From NCBI GenBank assembly GCA_014904845.1, contig MU119268.1, forward strand, positions 124,001 to 188,000: a stretch of DNA of 64,000 bases. The letters run 5' to 3'. The notes under the pieces are model-generated. The model was not told the origin of the DNA, made no database searches, and was given only the letters and a program-made list of their open reading frames with translations. A program made the position numbers and the translations under genes. Below are positions 1 through 10,127 of the stretch, piece by piece (within the stretch, counting starts at the first letter, position 1; the number at the start of each line of letters is the position of its first letter). This stretch comes from Acephala macrosclerotiorum (taxonomy: Eukaryota; Ascomycota; Leotiomycetes; Helotiales; Mollisiaceae).

Positions 1-1230
1 CTTCGACGACTGGATGAATTCATACCTTTAGCCCGCGCAAGGATCCAGTGTTGCAACGATTTTCAAGCCCACACCACCACCAGAAGGAGAGTTCCAGATT
101 TCTACTCAGTCGGGAATCATCAGCTTGCTAAATGACGTCCAAGACGCCACAGTTACCAAGGCCCAAGTTCTGACCGCACCAGGAGAACCACAAAAACGAC
201 ATCTTGAAGTTGAACTCCCTGAGAATATGAGCTACGAATGTGGGACTATCTCGCCGTTCTCTCGGTCAATTCAGAAGAGAGCGTTCGTCGAGTAATTTCA
301 CGTTTCAAGCTTCCCTGGGACTCAACTATCGTCAAGGGACACAATTCTGACTTTCTTCCCATGAATACCCCCCTTTCAATCCAAAACGTTCTAGTAGGAC
401 ACGTCGAACTCTTCGAGCCGGCAACCAAACCTGTACTCACCCCTCCTACTCACCCCTCCTACTCACCCCTCCACTCTTACTTACCCCAGACTGACATACT
501 GACATACACCAAGATCCTTCAAGCATGTGCCAACTCAACACCAGACCAAGATCTCAAAGCTACGCTCCAATACATCCTCTCCGAGCCCCATGCCTGCACC
601 CCCAAAATCGTCAAGATGCGCGTCTCTACGATCTCTCTCCTCGAACAACACCCCTCAATCACCCTGCACTTCTCGACCTATCTGAAATCCTTTTCTCCTC
701 TCCTCGTTCGGTACTACATCATCTCCTCATCCCACTGGCCTCCGCCCTAGATGCATGATAACATACAGCATCCTCTCATCACCCTCCCTCTCCTCTCCCG
801 ACCAGGTATACAACGACGTAACAGGAACCTATCTCTCAATCCTCCGTCCTGGGGATCAAGTCAAAGTCTCGGTTCGACCTTCCGCGAAAGCATTGTTCCG
901 TCTCCCATTGAACATCGCCGAAACGCCTCTCTTGAGGCTCTGTGCAGGAATTGGCCTCGCTCCCTTTAGGGGATTTATTCAACAACGCGCCATGATATCC
1001 GCTGCTTCCCCCAATCGACCTTTCGCTCCCGCCTTGCTGTTTGTCGGCTGTCGTTCTTCGGCTTCTGATCATTTATATGCGTCCGAGTTCGATGCTTGGA
1101 TCAAAGCTGGGGTCGTGAGAAGCAGGGGTTGATGGTTGAAGGGGAGAAATTGGAGGGTGGTGCAAGGGGAGGCTTGCTGATCGGTGCGCGACTGATGTTA
1201 TTGGGTAAGGATGAGAGAATAGAAGGTATG
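1..1230 (+). pseudogene. Decayed C-terminal part of a P450/NADPH-P450 reductase fusion (CYP505-like)
   Basis: The reductase half of a self-sufficient P450 would feed NADPH electrons through FAD and FMN to the haem domain. Frame 2 (positions 2-237) reads FDDWMN at the end of the flavodoxin domain and then into the FAD domain, with an in-frame TAG at 29-31 where the family normally has Trp. The frame shifts near 236, where one G of a GGGG run seems lost before DYLAVL. It continues in frame 1 to about 735 and shifts again to give the FAD/NADP core with LCAGIGLAPFRGF and LLFVGCRSSASD (755-1132). The NADP-binding C-terminus fades out without the expected ending. A stop, two frameshifts and a lost tail make this a pseudogene. 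The P450 half, if present, lies outside the window. Confidence 0.8.
435..472 (+). repeat. Three-copy 13-bp minisatellite inside the reductase pseudogene
   Basis: The unit ACTCACCCCTCCT occurs at 435-447 and 448-460, and all but its last base at 461-472. It sits in the FAD-domain reading frame, where it inserts Pro/Thr/Ser-rich sequence unlike the family, consistent with decay of the host gene. Confidence 0.8.
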
Positions 1231-1468
1231 TGTATATGTTGTTTCTTTGCAGTCTATCTCTTTACCGATTTCTTTATCAATTATATACAGCACCGCAAGT
1301 CTAGGAACGCCGGTCATGCAAATGCTCGAAATCGACCCAGCCCAATGCTCTCCCCCGCTTCCTTCCTCGCATCCCATGCATTCCTCCTCTAACTCCACTT
1401 TCCATTCTCATACCTGCTCCTGCACATGCTTTCATACAAGAACATCATGTCTCTCGAAAAAGGTCAAT

Positions 1469-1717
1469 TCAACGCCACCAAAACCCCTCCCTCTCCTTCT
1501 TCGCCTTCAACAACTCCGTAATCTCCATCCTACTCTCTCTTCCCAATCGAACCTCGTTCCTCAACTCTTGCAAAGCTGACACATGCTCCTTCTTCAAATT
1601 CTTAAAATCCTCGTCCAGTTTTTCATGCCAGGGGTAGAGAACGAACACTTGGAATGCAAGGGCGGAGGAAGCAATGACGAAGTTTGTTATCGAGAAGCGG
1701 CGTGCCATGAGAACCAT
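1469..1717 (-). CDS. Small single-pass membrane protein with coiled coil (82 aa), function unknown
   Basis: One uninterrupted exon. The N-terminus MVLMARRFSITNF is basic and is followed by a hydrophobic segment (about residues 12-28, VIASSALAFQVFVLYPW). A charged, heptad-like helix fills residues 33-75 (KLDEDFKNLKKEHVSALQEL). This layout resembles small fungal mitochondrial inner-membrane proteins, but I recognise no named family. The ATG at 1717 could be replaced by the internal Met4, which has an equally good context. The ORF lies antisense to the region just past the reductase pseudogene. Its amphipathic, non-repetitive sequence looks like selected coding sequence rather than a chance ORF. 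The mitochondrial location is inference. Confidence 0.6.
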   Translation of the reverse strand: MVLMARRFSITNFVIASSALAFQVFVLYPWHEKLDEDFKNLKKEHVSALQELRNEVRLGRESRMEITELLKAKKEREGFWWR

Positions 1718-1799
1718 CTTGACGGTTGTATAGAGTGGAGATTGTAGTGGATATGGTTTGAGGAAGGTGGTGACAGAAAGGAGAAGTTGATCACGTGGG

Positions 1800-3658
1800 G
1801 ATCGTGATTCGAGGTGGATTTGAGGTGCTTGATGAGGCTCTGCTGTGGATGTCAGTCACGACCCCCTTTCTCGAACAGTGGGGGCTAACAAACCGGTATT
1901 CGCCCCTTAAATCTGTCCTTGATATTTCCTCTATTGTTCGTAGTCCGGAAGGTATCTTATGGTTCGTTGATGGAATCTCAGGTCTCAAGCCGTCACCCAG
2001 AACCTTCCTTCACTTTCTCACTCTTCGTCGCATATTATGATGTATGAGCAAAGAATTCAAAGAACGAGAGAAATTTCAAGGTCTTGTACCACCGTCTCAG
2101 GAATAGTGGGCCCGGGTAGGGTCGGAGTGGAAAATCAGGTGATTCTTGCGTCTGGACCGAGGCCTGGGTAGCGAGGACTGGGATGTTGGGTGAGACATTG
2201 GATAGAGGAATGGATGGGTGATGAAGATCTTATCTTATCTTTTGAAAAGAATGAGGATGGCAAGGGCTATAGGAGTTTTTCGACCTGGTAGTGACTTTGT
2301 AAAGGAGGCATCTCGAAATCGCTGTTGATTGGATGATGCCGCAGATTCACCGGGTAGCAGTGCTGCATTCCGGAACTCGATTTCATTCATTCTCCTTTGG
2401 GTGATGCTCAATTGAAGCGTCATCTATCGTAAATAAGAAGCGCTGAAAGGCACCGACTCGGAATTGTATCATAAAACAAACATTCATTCATTATTCGGTT
2501 GAGAAGAACTTAAGTGCTAGATGCTCGCTTAACCCCCCTATTCTGGCACGCGAGCATCGTTGCTGGAACTCTCCCCGCCACATACATTATACTTACAAAA
2601 ACATACATCCTCGAACCAGACTTTGAACTCTTGATCGAGTATCACCAAGTCACATACATTGTACTTGCGAAAGCAAATATGTCCCCCTTAACTTTTCTCA
2701 TCCCAAATCCGATTTTAAGTCTTAAGGACAAAAATTTGTAAGTTGACAGCAAAACTCTCGCTATCTTCTAGGACAATGATCGCACAGAACTCACCAGATA
2801 CTCAAGAGGAAGAGAATAACCGTGACTACCTCAAGCGTCCAAGCCGGGGGGTACAGCCTTGCACTTGGTGTTGGACTCCTTCACAGCAAGCAGGGCCATG
2901 CACGTGACTCATCAGTCGCGATGTGGTTTTGAGAAGAAGAGATTGTTGTGGAAGTGAAGGATTTATACTAGATTTCTTCCCTATATGAGTTCCGGCAATT
3001 TAAGTACGAGTCATACAGCCCTTCTCAAAATTGCCTTGTTGCAAGCTCGCCAAAGGAGGTGAATCTGAGAACTTCGCTTCTTCCCTGCTTTCAACCTGCC
3101 ACATGCCTCAGCTAAATCAACTTCTCACAACCGCTAGATCTTCGGCTATAAAATCTCATCTGTCGTGCTCACCGCCTTTCTCTCCAACAAACAACCGCGA
3201 ATGGAGTTAAGTGATTCAAGGGAGGAAAGGCAGCGTGGGGTTCTCCCAGCCATCTGTTAGCTGCTGGTAGTTCCAGAAACTCCCGGAGAGGTTGGGAAGG
3301 TGGAAATTCAACGACAAACAAACCAGACAGCTTTTTTCCATCTCATGCTTTGAAGTTGACAACAAAATCAAGAATCGTGATAACACTTCCTTTGTTTCGT
3401 CCCTTTGCGCACTCATGGATTTGACAACAAAAGATCTCAAGTTGACACAGAAAGAAATTTATTGCCGCTGCTATCGTCTTCACCATCATCGTCTCCGTTG
3501 TCAGAATGTCCCAGCCGGTTCGGGGTAGAAGAATCCTGAGCATTTGTGATTGGAAGAATCTCGTTTTTAGAACCCGCAACCCCAACTCAATCTTTTAAAC
3601 ACTTCAATTATGCTTTTCTCTACTCTCCTCAAATTCATCCTCCAGCCCTCAGTCCTCT
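1800..3658. other. Intergenic region, no supported gene
   Basis: Only short ORFs without recognisable domains are present. Two imperfect copies of a segment containing CACATACATT(A/G)TACTT lie near 2579 and 2651. Nothing else stands out. Confidence 0.5.
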
Positions 3659-5227
3659 TCAGCTCAACCCGCCCCACAAATCCCTATCCTCCAGCATCCT
3701 CAACATAGCATTCCCTTCCAAAAACACCGTAACATCAACCCCATTATCAATCCAACTCCCCCTCTTCTCCCCAGGCGCCTCCATAACAACAACCAATCCA
3801 TCACAAGCTGGCATAACAGCCTCCACATACCTCAGTTCCACCTCTCCAAACCTCACCTCATGAACACCAGCATGAACCCAAGTCGTTAACAGCACATGTT
3901 CCCGCCCCAAACACGCTCTCCATAACCTCTGCGGTGCTACTTCAAATGCGGCATCGTGTAGGAGTTGACCTATGGCTCTTTCGTTGAATGTTGCAAGGGT
4001 GGAACGGATTGTTTGTGCGATTTGTCCCAATTCCGGCTGTGATGACGAGGAAGATGAGGAGGCGGACGGGTAAGGGATAGCCGCGTGAGTAATAGGACTC
4101 CCGAGGAAGTTGTCGCCCAGTGGCGGGGAGACACGAGCCCGGAGACCGAACGTCATATCTAGATACGTCTTGGTCCCTTCCTCAATCTGTCTCGCGGCGT
4201 TGATTCTGGACCAGATGTGCGCTAGAAGGGCATCGTGTTTCGAAATCTTCGTTCCCGTAGGCAAATCCTTCGTCGCAAGCTCGTAAATATTTGAAATCTC
4301 CTTGGAAGAGAAGTTCAAAACCCGTTGTAGACAAGGCGCCTTAGTATCCCACTGCTCCCATGGAATAGCAACACTAGGACTCAATTCCCAGCTTGAATCT
4401 AAATCCGCCGGGACGTCTGTAGGCCACGGCGCAGTGGGGCTTTGAATATACCAATCGTATCTATGCTGCGGCAATTCCCTCGCCTTCTTCACAATCTCCT
4501 CATCCAGAGATTCGGCATCGATATCTCCGGCTGCGAAGGAATCCAGGCGATGAGGATCGAAAATCGCTGATATTGTCGGCATAGGAGAGCTCGAGAGCAT
4601 AGAGCGAGAGATAAAAGACCAATCTTTCGCGAAATTGGAAAGGCAAACTGCGTCTGCAAGGCAGTGGATGATTTCGATGGCGATGGCAGCGCTGCCGCAT
4701 GAGAAGGTGGTGAATTGGATGATGACATTTGGGGCATCTTGTTCCGCTGAGATGGACAATTTTGTACTTGGCAACAGCTGCTGTGAAGGTGATTTAAGTC
4801 CATCCCAGGCTTTGAGGGACGTCGATCGTTCTAAGGTGCTGGGTATGAAACCTGAGAGTTTTTGAGGAGAGGTGGCTGTGATGAAGGGGATACCGATATC
4901 ATTGATTGAGTTGTAAGTTACCCATATTCTCTGATATCGTTCTGTATGCTTGCCATTGGGCTTTGGCGTTGTGTATGAAAGGCGCCCGCACCATGGACGG
5001 TAATGATTTAACGTCTTCGAAAGAGAAGCTTGGAGATGTGAAGATGATAGACCGTGCTCTGGGCTGGACGGAGGATCATAATACCAGACAGCGGCACATC
5101 GTGCAAAGCCCGCAACGGTGTTGTCAATGATAGACAGCGGAACTGAAGTTGGTCGTTCTTGACGAGACTCGGGAAATACGTTGACAGTCGAGGGGACTTC
5201 GATATCGAGGGAATTGTTGTCAAACAT
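3659..5227 (-). CDS. BAHD/trichothecene 3-O-acetyltransferase-like acyltransferase (522 aa)
   Basis: Transferase-family (PF02458-like) enzyme that moves an acyl group from acyl-CoA to a hydroxyl or amine, usually on a secondary metabolite; the substrate cannot be told from sequence. The catalytic HxxxD motif is visible as HCLAD (about residue 188) in the context IEIIHCLADAVCLSNFAKDW. The C-terminal half has the second lobe with a weak version of the DFGWG structural motif (VRFGEVEL, about residue 457), so the normally conserved Asp and Trp are replaced. Length is usual for fungal members. A Ser-rich stretch near residue 395 is probably a surface loop. Single exon; no signal peptide, so cytosolic. 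No partner biosynthetic gene is adjacent. Confidence 0.85.
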   Translation of the reverse strand: MFDNNSLDIEVPSTVNVFPESRQERPTSVPLSIIDNTVAGFARCAAVWYYDPPSSPEHGLSSSHLQASLSKTLNHYRPWCGRLSYTTPKPNGKHTERYQRIWVTYNSINDIGIPFITATSPQKLSGFIPSTLERSTSLKAWDGLKSPSQQLLPSTKLSISAEQDAPNVIIQFTTFSCGSAAIAIEIIHCLADAVCLSNFAKDWSFISRSMLSSSPMPTISAIFDPHRLDSFAAGDIDAESLDEEIVKKARELPQHRYDWYIQSPTAPWPTDVPADLDSSWELSPSVAIPWEQWDTKAPCLQRVLNFSSKEISNIYELATKDLPTGTKISKHDALLAHIWSRINAARQIEEGTKTYLDMTFGLRARVSPPLGDNFLGSPITHAAIPYPSASSSSSSSQPELGQIAQTIRSTLATFNERAIGQLLHDAAFEVAPQRLWRACLGREHVLLTTWVHAGVHEVRFGEVELRYVEAVMPACDGLVVVMEAPGEKRGSWIDNGVDVTVFLEGNAMLRMLEDRDLWGGLS

Positions 5228-5896
5228 GACGCTGTCGGGAGAATATCAATTGAAAACGAGACGTAAACATAAATTGCAGAGCAGTCTTCAACTGGGGATA
5301 CTCCAGAGTCTTTATAAAACTCAGCGACATGGAAACCGTTATCGTGGTCGCGGTCCGCCACAACGGGTCCACTAGGTCCAGCAATCCTGCGGGGCAACCA
5401 CAGGTCCATGTTGACTCCATCGCACTCGCAATGCAGACAAGATAATTGGCCAATTCATATGGGATGCAGATTGTGCCACAAGGCACAAGATATGCAGGGC
5501 GCTGAGTCAAAAGACTCAGAATGAGTCGAAGTCGGGGTCTGCGTAGCTACCACCATTTTTGACTACCCAGCTTTGACATCTACACGAATTCGTTCCAGAT
5601 TAGGAAGGTGGGATGGTGGGGGTACCGCAATTGACTTTTGATCTTTGTCGATGACTCTTGTCCGAACCATGAGAATTAACTTCTGTTGTGGCCTCTCTAG
5701 AATGGTCCTCGACTGATGATAGTGGCTGTGAGACAAAATCTTGACTCCATCTTGCTTAAATGACGTCTCTCTCCGGAGTCCAAGGGGCACAATGCATCCA
5801 TCAATAACAAAATCTACAGACTCATCTAACCTTCAACCTTTACGAAAGGAAGAAGCAATGGAGGGGTCGACGAGTATTTCGATGGAATGTCTCGAA
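5228..5896. other. Intergenic region between acyltransferase and deaminase genes
   Basis: This lies upstream of the acyltransferase start and downstream of the deaminase stop, both genes reading leftward. It should hold the acyltransferase promoter. I see no further gene. Confidence 0.5.
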
Positions 5897-6552
5897 CTAC
5901 TGTCGAGTCTTACTCCAATAAACGTCACTCTCCTCCACGACCACCTTGTCCAAGCCCTCCACAGGGCCGATAATCTCGACATCCTTTTGTTGATCCAGCA
6001 GAATGTCCCTTGTGCGCCACTTCATCGTGAAATTTTCTTTATTCCCAGGTCCAGTCAGTGTAGCCAATTGTTCGTTCGTCGCAGCATAGATGACTCGTCC
6101 AATGTGTGCCCAGTATATGGTTGCTATGCGAGCAAAGGTCAGCCAATAATCGGAAGCACCCCAACAAGAAAGGGAACGAAAGGGATAAAGGAAGAAAATG
6201 GCATACCAGAACACATAGCACAAGGCTCCCAAGTACTGACTAATGTACACCTCCAGAGATACTCCTTGGGGTAATGACAATATGCCAGCCTAGCCAAGGA
6301 ACTCTCTGCGTGGTTGACTTGATCGACACTCTGGTGCATCAATAGCACCGTCTCGTTATCTGGACCTAGCAGACATGCTGCGAAAGGTCGTTTTCCAAAC
6401 GTGACAGCACGTCGTTGAATGCCTAGACAGACATGTATGCCAGCTTCGATTTGTGCAGGAGTGATTGGGGTGCGAGCTGGGAAGAGCTCGGGAGCGATAG
6501 CTTGAGCGGCAGAGACGGTGAGAGAGGCCTCTCCGGTGTTTGTTGATGCCAT
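5897..6552 (-). CDS. CMP/dCMP-deaminase-fold nucleoside/base deaminase (190 aa, two exons)
   Basis: Zinc-dependent deaminase of the cytidine/guanine/tRNA-adenosine deaminase superfamily; the substrate is undetermined. Exon 1 is 6552-6207 and exon 2 is 6123-5897, joined across an 83-bp intron (6206-6124, GTATGC...ATAG) in phase 1. Splicing restores PCAMCSATIYW, whereas reading through the intron ends in a nonsense tail. The zinc and catalytic residues are HAE (in NHAESSLARL) and PCAMC, both intact. The N-terminal 30 residues are Ala/Thr-rich with no clear signal. The C-terminal half (GRVIYAATNEQL, EESDVYW) fits single-domain fungal deaminases. No operon-like neighbour. The call is firm for fold, open for substrate. 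Confidence 0.8.
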
Positions 6553-6571
6553 GGCAGATAGTATGTAATAA

Positions 6572-6602
6572 TCGCAGACTCGCAGACTCGCAGACTCGCA
6601 GC
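6572..6602. repeat. 8-bp tandem repeat (CGCAGACT), about 3.5 copies
   Basis: A run of CGCAGACT units lies just upstream of the deaminase start codon, within its probable 5' UTR or promoter. Confidence 0.8.
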
Positions 6603-6623
6603 CTTCAGGAATGTCGTTTGGGT

Positions 6624-7188
6624 TCAGGAGGCAAGAGTTTCGAGGGTTGATGAAGGGTGGGGGTTGCCTAAAAGGTTAGCAGATAGCAGATAGTAGATGG
6701 GATAGCAATGTGACCATACCTGCGACGCGTTCTGCTTCTTGCTCTCAACGGAGCTCTCTGAATGATGGATAGAGAGAAGAAGAGAAGCGTCGCGGTAGGC
6801 TGGTCGAAGACTTTCGATGTTGTTGATGGCGGGAGCAAGAGTGGGAATGATTGCAGATAACCTCGAGAAAAATAGGCGAGCGCCGATTTCAGACGAGGAG
6901 ATTTGAATATTGGTATCTTCCTCCTCTTTCCTCTTTTTTAAAACCTTTGTCTTTATTTCGGCATCTTGCTCGTTCTTATTTTCTGTAGAAGATTTCGAGG
7001 CTTGCTTTTCGCTGTGTAGGATCAATGCTGGGCTAGTATGACGGACAATGACGCGTCGATAAGCTTCAATCAAAGTCGCGACACTCTTCCCAAGCTTGTT
7101 ACTCTCCAAATCCCTAACTTCGTCTCAGCACCTTTCTCAATGGACGATTTATCAAGATCGTGAGAATACTCACTCATATTCTATGCTA
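6624..7188 (-). CDS. Unknown protein of about 150-165 aa, uncertain gene model
   Basis: The continuous frame 7109-6624 encodes a charged, helical, Lys/Glu-rich protein (SVATLIEAYRRVIVRH, EIGARLFFSRLSAIIPTL). I recognise no family. Two introns are plausible. A 50-bp one (GTGAGT...GAG, about 7180-7131) would join an upstream ATG-A to the frame as MNEVRDLES. A second has donor CAG|GTATGG near 6722 and acceptor CTAAC...TTTTAG near 6668, and would change the last 30 residues. The intron signals are canonical, which is the best evidence for a real gene. It sits 70 bp upstream of the deaminase on the same strand. Treat the ends as provisional. Confidence 0.45.
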
Positions 7189-8786
7189 TTTAATGGCAGT
7201 AGGACTGCGCTATTGTGATAGACAATGACGCGTCGATTAACTTTAAACTGCGACCTGCAAATCATCGACAACCTACCTTCCAAGTTGAATTCGTGGAGCA
7301 TCAACTTGAGGCCCAACTTTGACTGGAACATTACGTACTCTTTGTTGTGTGTAAACAGCTGGTACCAAAGTTCTAGAATTGGGTCCTAGAACAAAGACAT
7401 TCTGTTGCTGTCAGTACCTCAGATGGGCTTACCTCCCTTCTCGTCCTCGAACCATCTGCGTTTGCTTCAGTATCTTTTTATAATAGCCTGGCTGACGCTC
7501 ATCTATTATCTGTGTGGACTGTGGCAGCTGCAGCTACGGACGATAACACGTCGGCATCGCCGACGAGCTTCGAGTTTCAGCATTCTCTACTTTCCATGTG
7601 GTTGTCGGTGTTTCTATCACCATTTCAGCCTCCTGCCCTGCCTTAGTGATGTAGCATAGGGATCACTGACTTTGTAAGTTCGTTCTGTGGAGGGTCATGC
7701 TTCACCCATGGTAATAACGTGTCAGCGATTTTGATGAGGTTCGAATCCGGACATCTTCTCTTTCTTCTCGTCCTTGGTGCTACTACCTCCATGTCAGCGA
7801 TGCCTAATTGTCTAAGGAGAATTCCAACTCACTTTGCCTGCTCTGTGAAGATAGCATGCGGAGCTGCGACGCGTCAAGCAGGTTCGGGTGCTGTTTCCTC
7901 TTTCTTCGTGATGTCTGCCTTCAAGTCAGCATCATACATCTATCTCAGCGTGTGCCCACCAACCTCATCTCTCTTATACCCCATCCACGAGACCATCTCT
8001 TTCTTCGTTCATGTTCTCGTTGCACTTTTCATCCCAAGTTAGCATCCAAATCAATCACAGCCGCAGCAGACAAGTGCTCACCACCACATCCTCAAAATAT
8101 CGAGTTTCTCACAACCTGCCAACCCGCAAAAACACGCACCCAGCACCCATCCCCAAATAAAGATATTGAGTACTTGGCATCTTTTCACTCTCTAAAGTCT
8201 TACCCACTTAGCTGAACCACAGTACTATATTCAATAGAGTAAAGGAAGGGATTGGACCTCGGACCTAAGGAATGTTTCGCGATTTTGGATTTATATATGC
8301 GTAGACTGGGCTTCGAGATGAGGTTGAATGAAGTGGGGGTGGTGTATGTTGGAGAAGAAAGGAAAGAGGAAATGAAATTGGGATGTGGAGATATTAAGCT
8401 GGGTGCTGAGAGCGAGGAGGTTCTTGGAGGAAAGGAACGAAGTGATGAACTTGTAGCACCTCTGTCGATTCTACGATAGGGAAAGGGAAATAATTGAAAA
8501 CTTACACTCTATCGTAGTCCTTCTGAATAGTAATGATGCAAATATTTGGCCAAATTTAGGTGCTGCATGTCAAGATTGAGGCAGGCGACTAGTCAGGTTT
8601 AGTCTCAAGTAGTAGAAGTGTAAAGGAGAAGGTCTCTCAACCACGACCTATGGCACTCCGAAAACGCAGGAGAATATCAACATGCAGAGTTTTAAGGGCA
8701 GAAACCCATTCATAATCACTATTTTCGATATCCGGTATCTATTTTGCTCATCGCTCGTTTTCATCTAGTCGTCAACATTCCGCCCC
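7189..8786. other. Intergenic region with a degenerate duplicated segment
   Basis: No ORF here has a recognisable domain. The 17-mer GACAATGACGCGTCGAT occurs at about 7044 (inside the preceding gene) and again at about 7220 with similar flanks, suggesting an old local duplication. Short Ser/Phe-rich ORFs at 7405-8215 look like chance frames. Confidence 0.4.
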
Positions 8787-10127
8787 TCACTCAACCCTCA
8801 GAATCCACCCATTATCCTCTCGCTCGTTCTTCCCATTCAACCCTCCCCAGAGCACAATACCGCTAGCATCCAAATCACCCATTGTCGAGCTAGGGAACCA
8901 GCCTCGCTCACTTGGCACCAACTTGTGGACATCTTCGCCTTCTACGCCTTCAGCATCAGAAACCATTGCTGGACTCCACAATCCCTCGCCTGTCTCTCTT
9001 CCCAATGCCTGCCATGTTGCATCCTTAAACGAAGCCGCCGTCATTCCCAGCGGGGGACACTGGAATGTCCAGACGTCTCCCCAGAATTTTCCAGCTCCAG
9101 CATGTCCCTGGCTACTTGGGTCTCTCTCGCCTAGGAAGCAGATCAAATATTCTCTTCCCATGCCAGTAGTGATGGACTGGAGACCAGCGACACTCCTGTT
9201 TCCAGGGTATTGCATGTTCTCCTCCTTGAAGTTTAATGTCTCCCAATTTCCTTTCGCCGAGACACTCAATTCACCCGCACCTCCCTTATCGTTGAAGGTA
9301 TCTAGTCCTAGCTCTAAATAATCGATATAGCCACCTTCCTCACCTTCGCCGTTGAAGCCACCATACCGGTAAATCCTCTGCTTCGAGACTGCCAGTGATG
9401 TTCCGCCTCTGGGCTTGCCTGGTGCAGTAGGAAACTCCTTCCAGGTCCGACTTCTGACGTCAAATCCCCAAAGATCATTCGTTCTACCACTGGCTGGACA
9501 TCCAGCATGCACAAAGAAAGTCCCATAACCACCGAACTCCTCATCCGTCTTCGCTCCCTCAGCAATCGACCCAATCCTCGGTTCCTCCGTCGCATTATCA
9601 ACCTTCACACTTTTCATATTGCTCGGCTCGGGCTTGGGAATCGCAACACTGGAGTGATACGACCTCGTCTCTGGAACAGGAGTACCAGGCATAGGATCCA
9701 AATACGTCCAAGAATCACTCCTCGTATCATAAACCCACACCCTCCCCTTCTCCTCCAATGGCTTCATATCCTCCCCGCCTCTCCCTCCATAAACAAATAT
9801 CCTTTCCCCAATCACAGCAGCCGTATGTCCAACTCTCTTCTCCGGCACCTCCCCACCAGCAATTTCCGGCTTCGCAGGAACAGCCTTATAATCTGCTTCG
9901 GAAACTTCGTCGAAGGGTAAAGTGATGATGTGCATGAGATTATCGACTGGTTCTCTAGGATTGATTTCTCCGCCGAAGATATAGGCGCGGCCTGCGACGA
10001 CAGAGAGGGAGTGGGAGGAGCGGGGTAGAGAGGGGGCCTTGATGCGTTCCCATTTTGCTTTGAGGGGATGGGTGGCTTGGAAGAGGCCTTTGACAGCAGA
10101 AGCTGCTGCGGCTGCTGTTTCCATCAT
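8787..10127 (-). CDS. Kelch-repeat beta-propeller protein (446 aa)
   Basis: The sequence carries successive Kelch blades with the usual double-Gly and spaced Tyr/Trp: RSSHSLSVVAGRAYIFGG (about residues 36-53), GHTAAVIGERIFVYGGRGG (about 100-118), RSYHSSVAI (about 154), GGTSLAVSKQRIYRYGGFNG (about 242-261) and the closing blade GIVLWGGLNGKN near the C-terminus. No F-box, BTB or signal peptide is visible, so it is a stand-alone cytosolic propeller, similar to fungal galactose-oxidase-like/Kelch proteins used as scaffolds. Nitrile-specifier-type enzymes share this fold, but I cannot claim activity. Single exon with an Ala-rich N-terminus. The binding partner is unknown. Confidence 0.85.
   Translation of the reverse strand: MMETAAAAASAVKGLFQATHPLKAKWERIKAPSLPRSSHSLSVVAGRAYIFGGEINPREPVDNLMHIITLPFDEVSEADYKAVPAKPEIAGGEVPEKRVGHTAAVIGERIFVYGGRGGEDMKPLEEKGRVWVYDTRSDSWTYLDPMPGTPVPETRSYHSSVAIPKPEPSNMKSVKVDNATEEPRIGSIAEGAKTDEEFGGYGTFFVHAGCPASGRTNDLWGFDVRSRTWKEFPTAPGKPRGGTSLAVSKQRIYRYGGFNGEGEEGGYIDYLELGLDTFNDKGGAGELSVSAKGNWETLNFKEENMQYPGNRSVAGLQSITTGMGREYLICFLGERDPSSQGHAGAGKFWGDVWTFQCPPLGMTAASFKDATWQALGRETGEGLWSPAMVSDAEGVEGEDVHKLVPSERGWFPSSTMGDLDASGIVLWGGLNGKNEREDNGWILRVE

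Noticed and set aside
1795..2040. 81-codon plus-strand ORF
   Set aside because: No motif and no splice or promoter context; a minus-strand ORF overlaps almost all of it.
7735..7755. GGTTCGAATCC, identical in look to a tRNA T-loop
   Set aside because: No acceptor stem, D-arm or anticodon arm can be folded from the flanking sequence.
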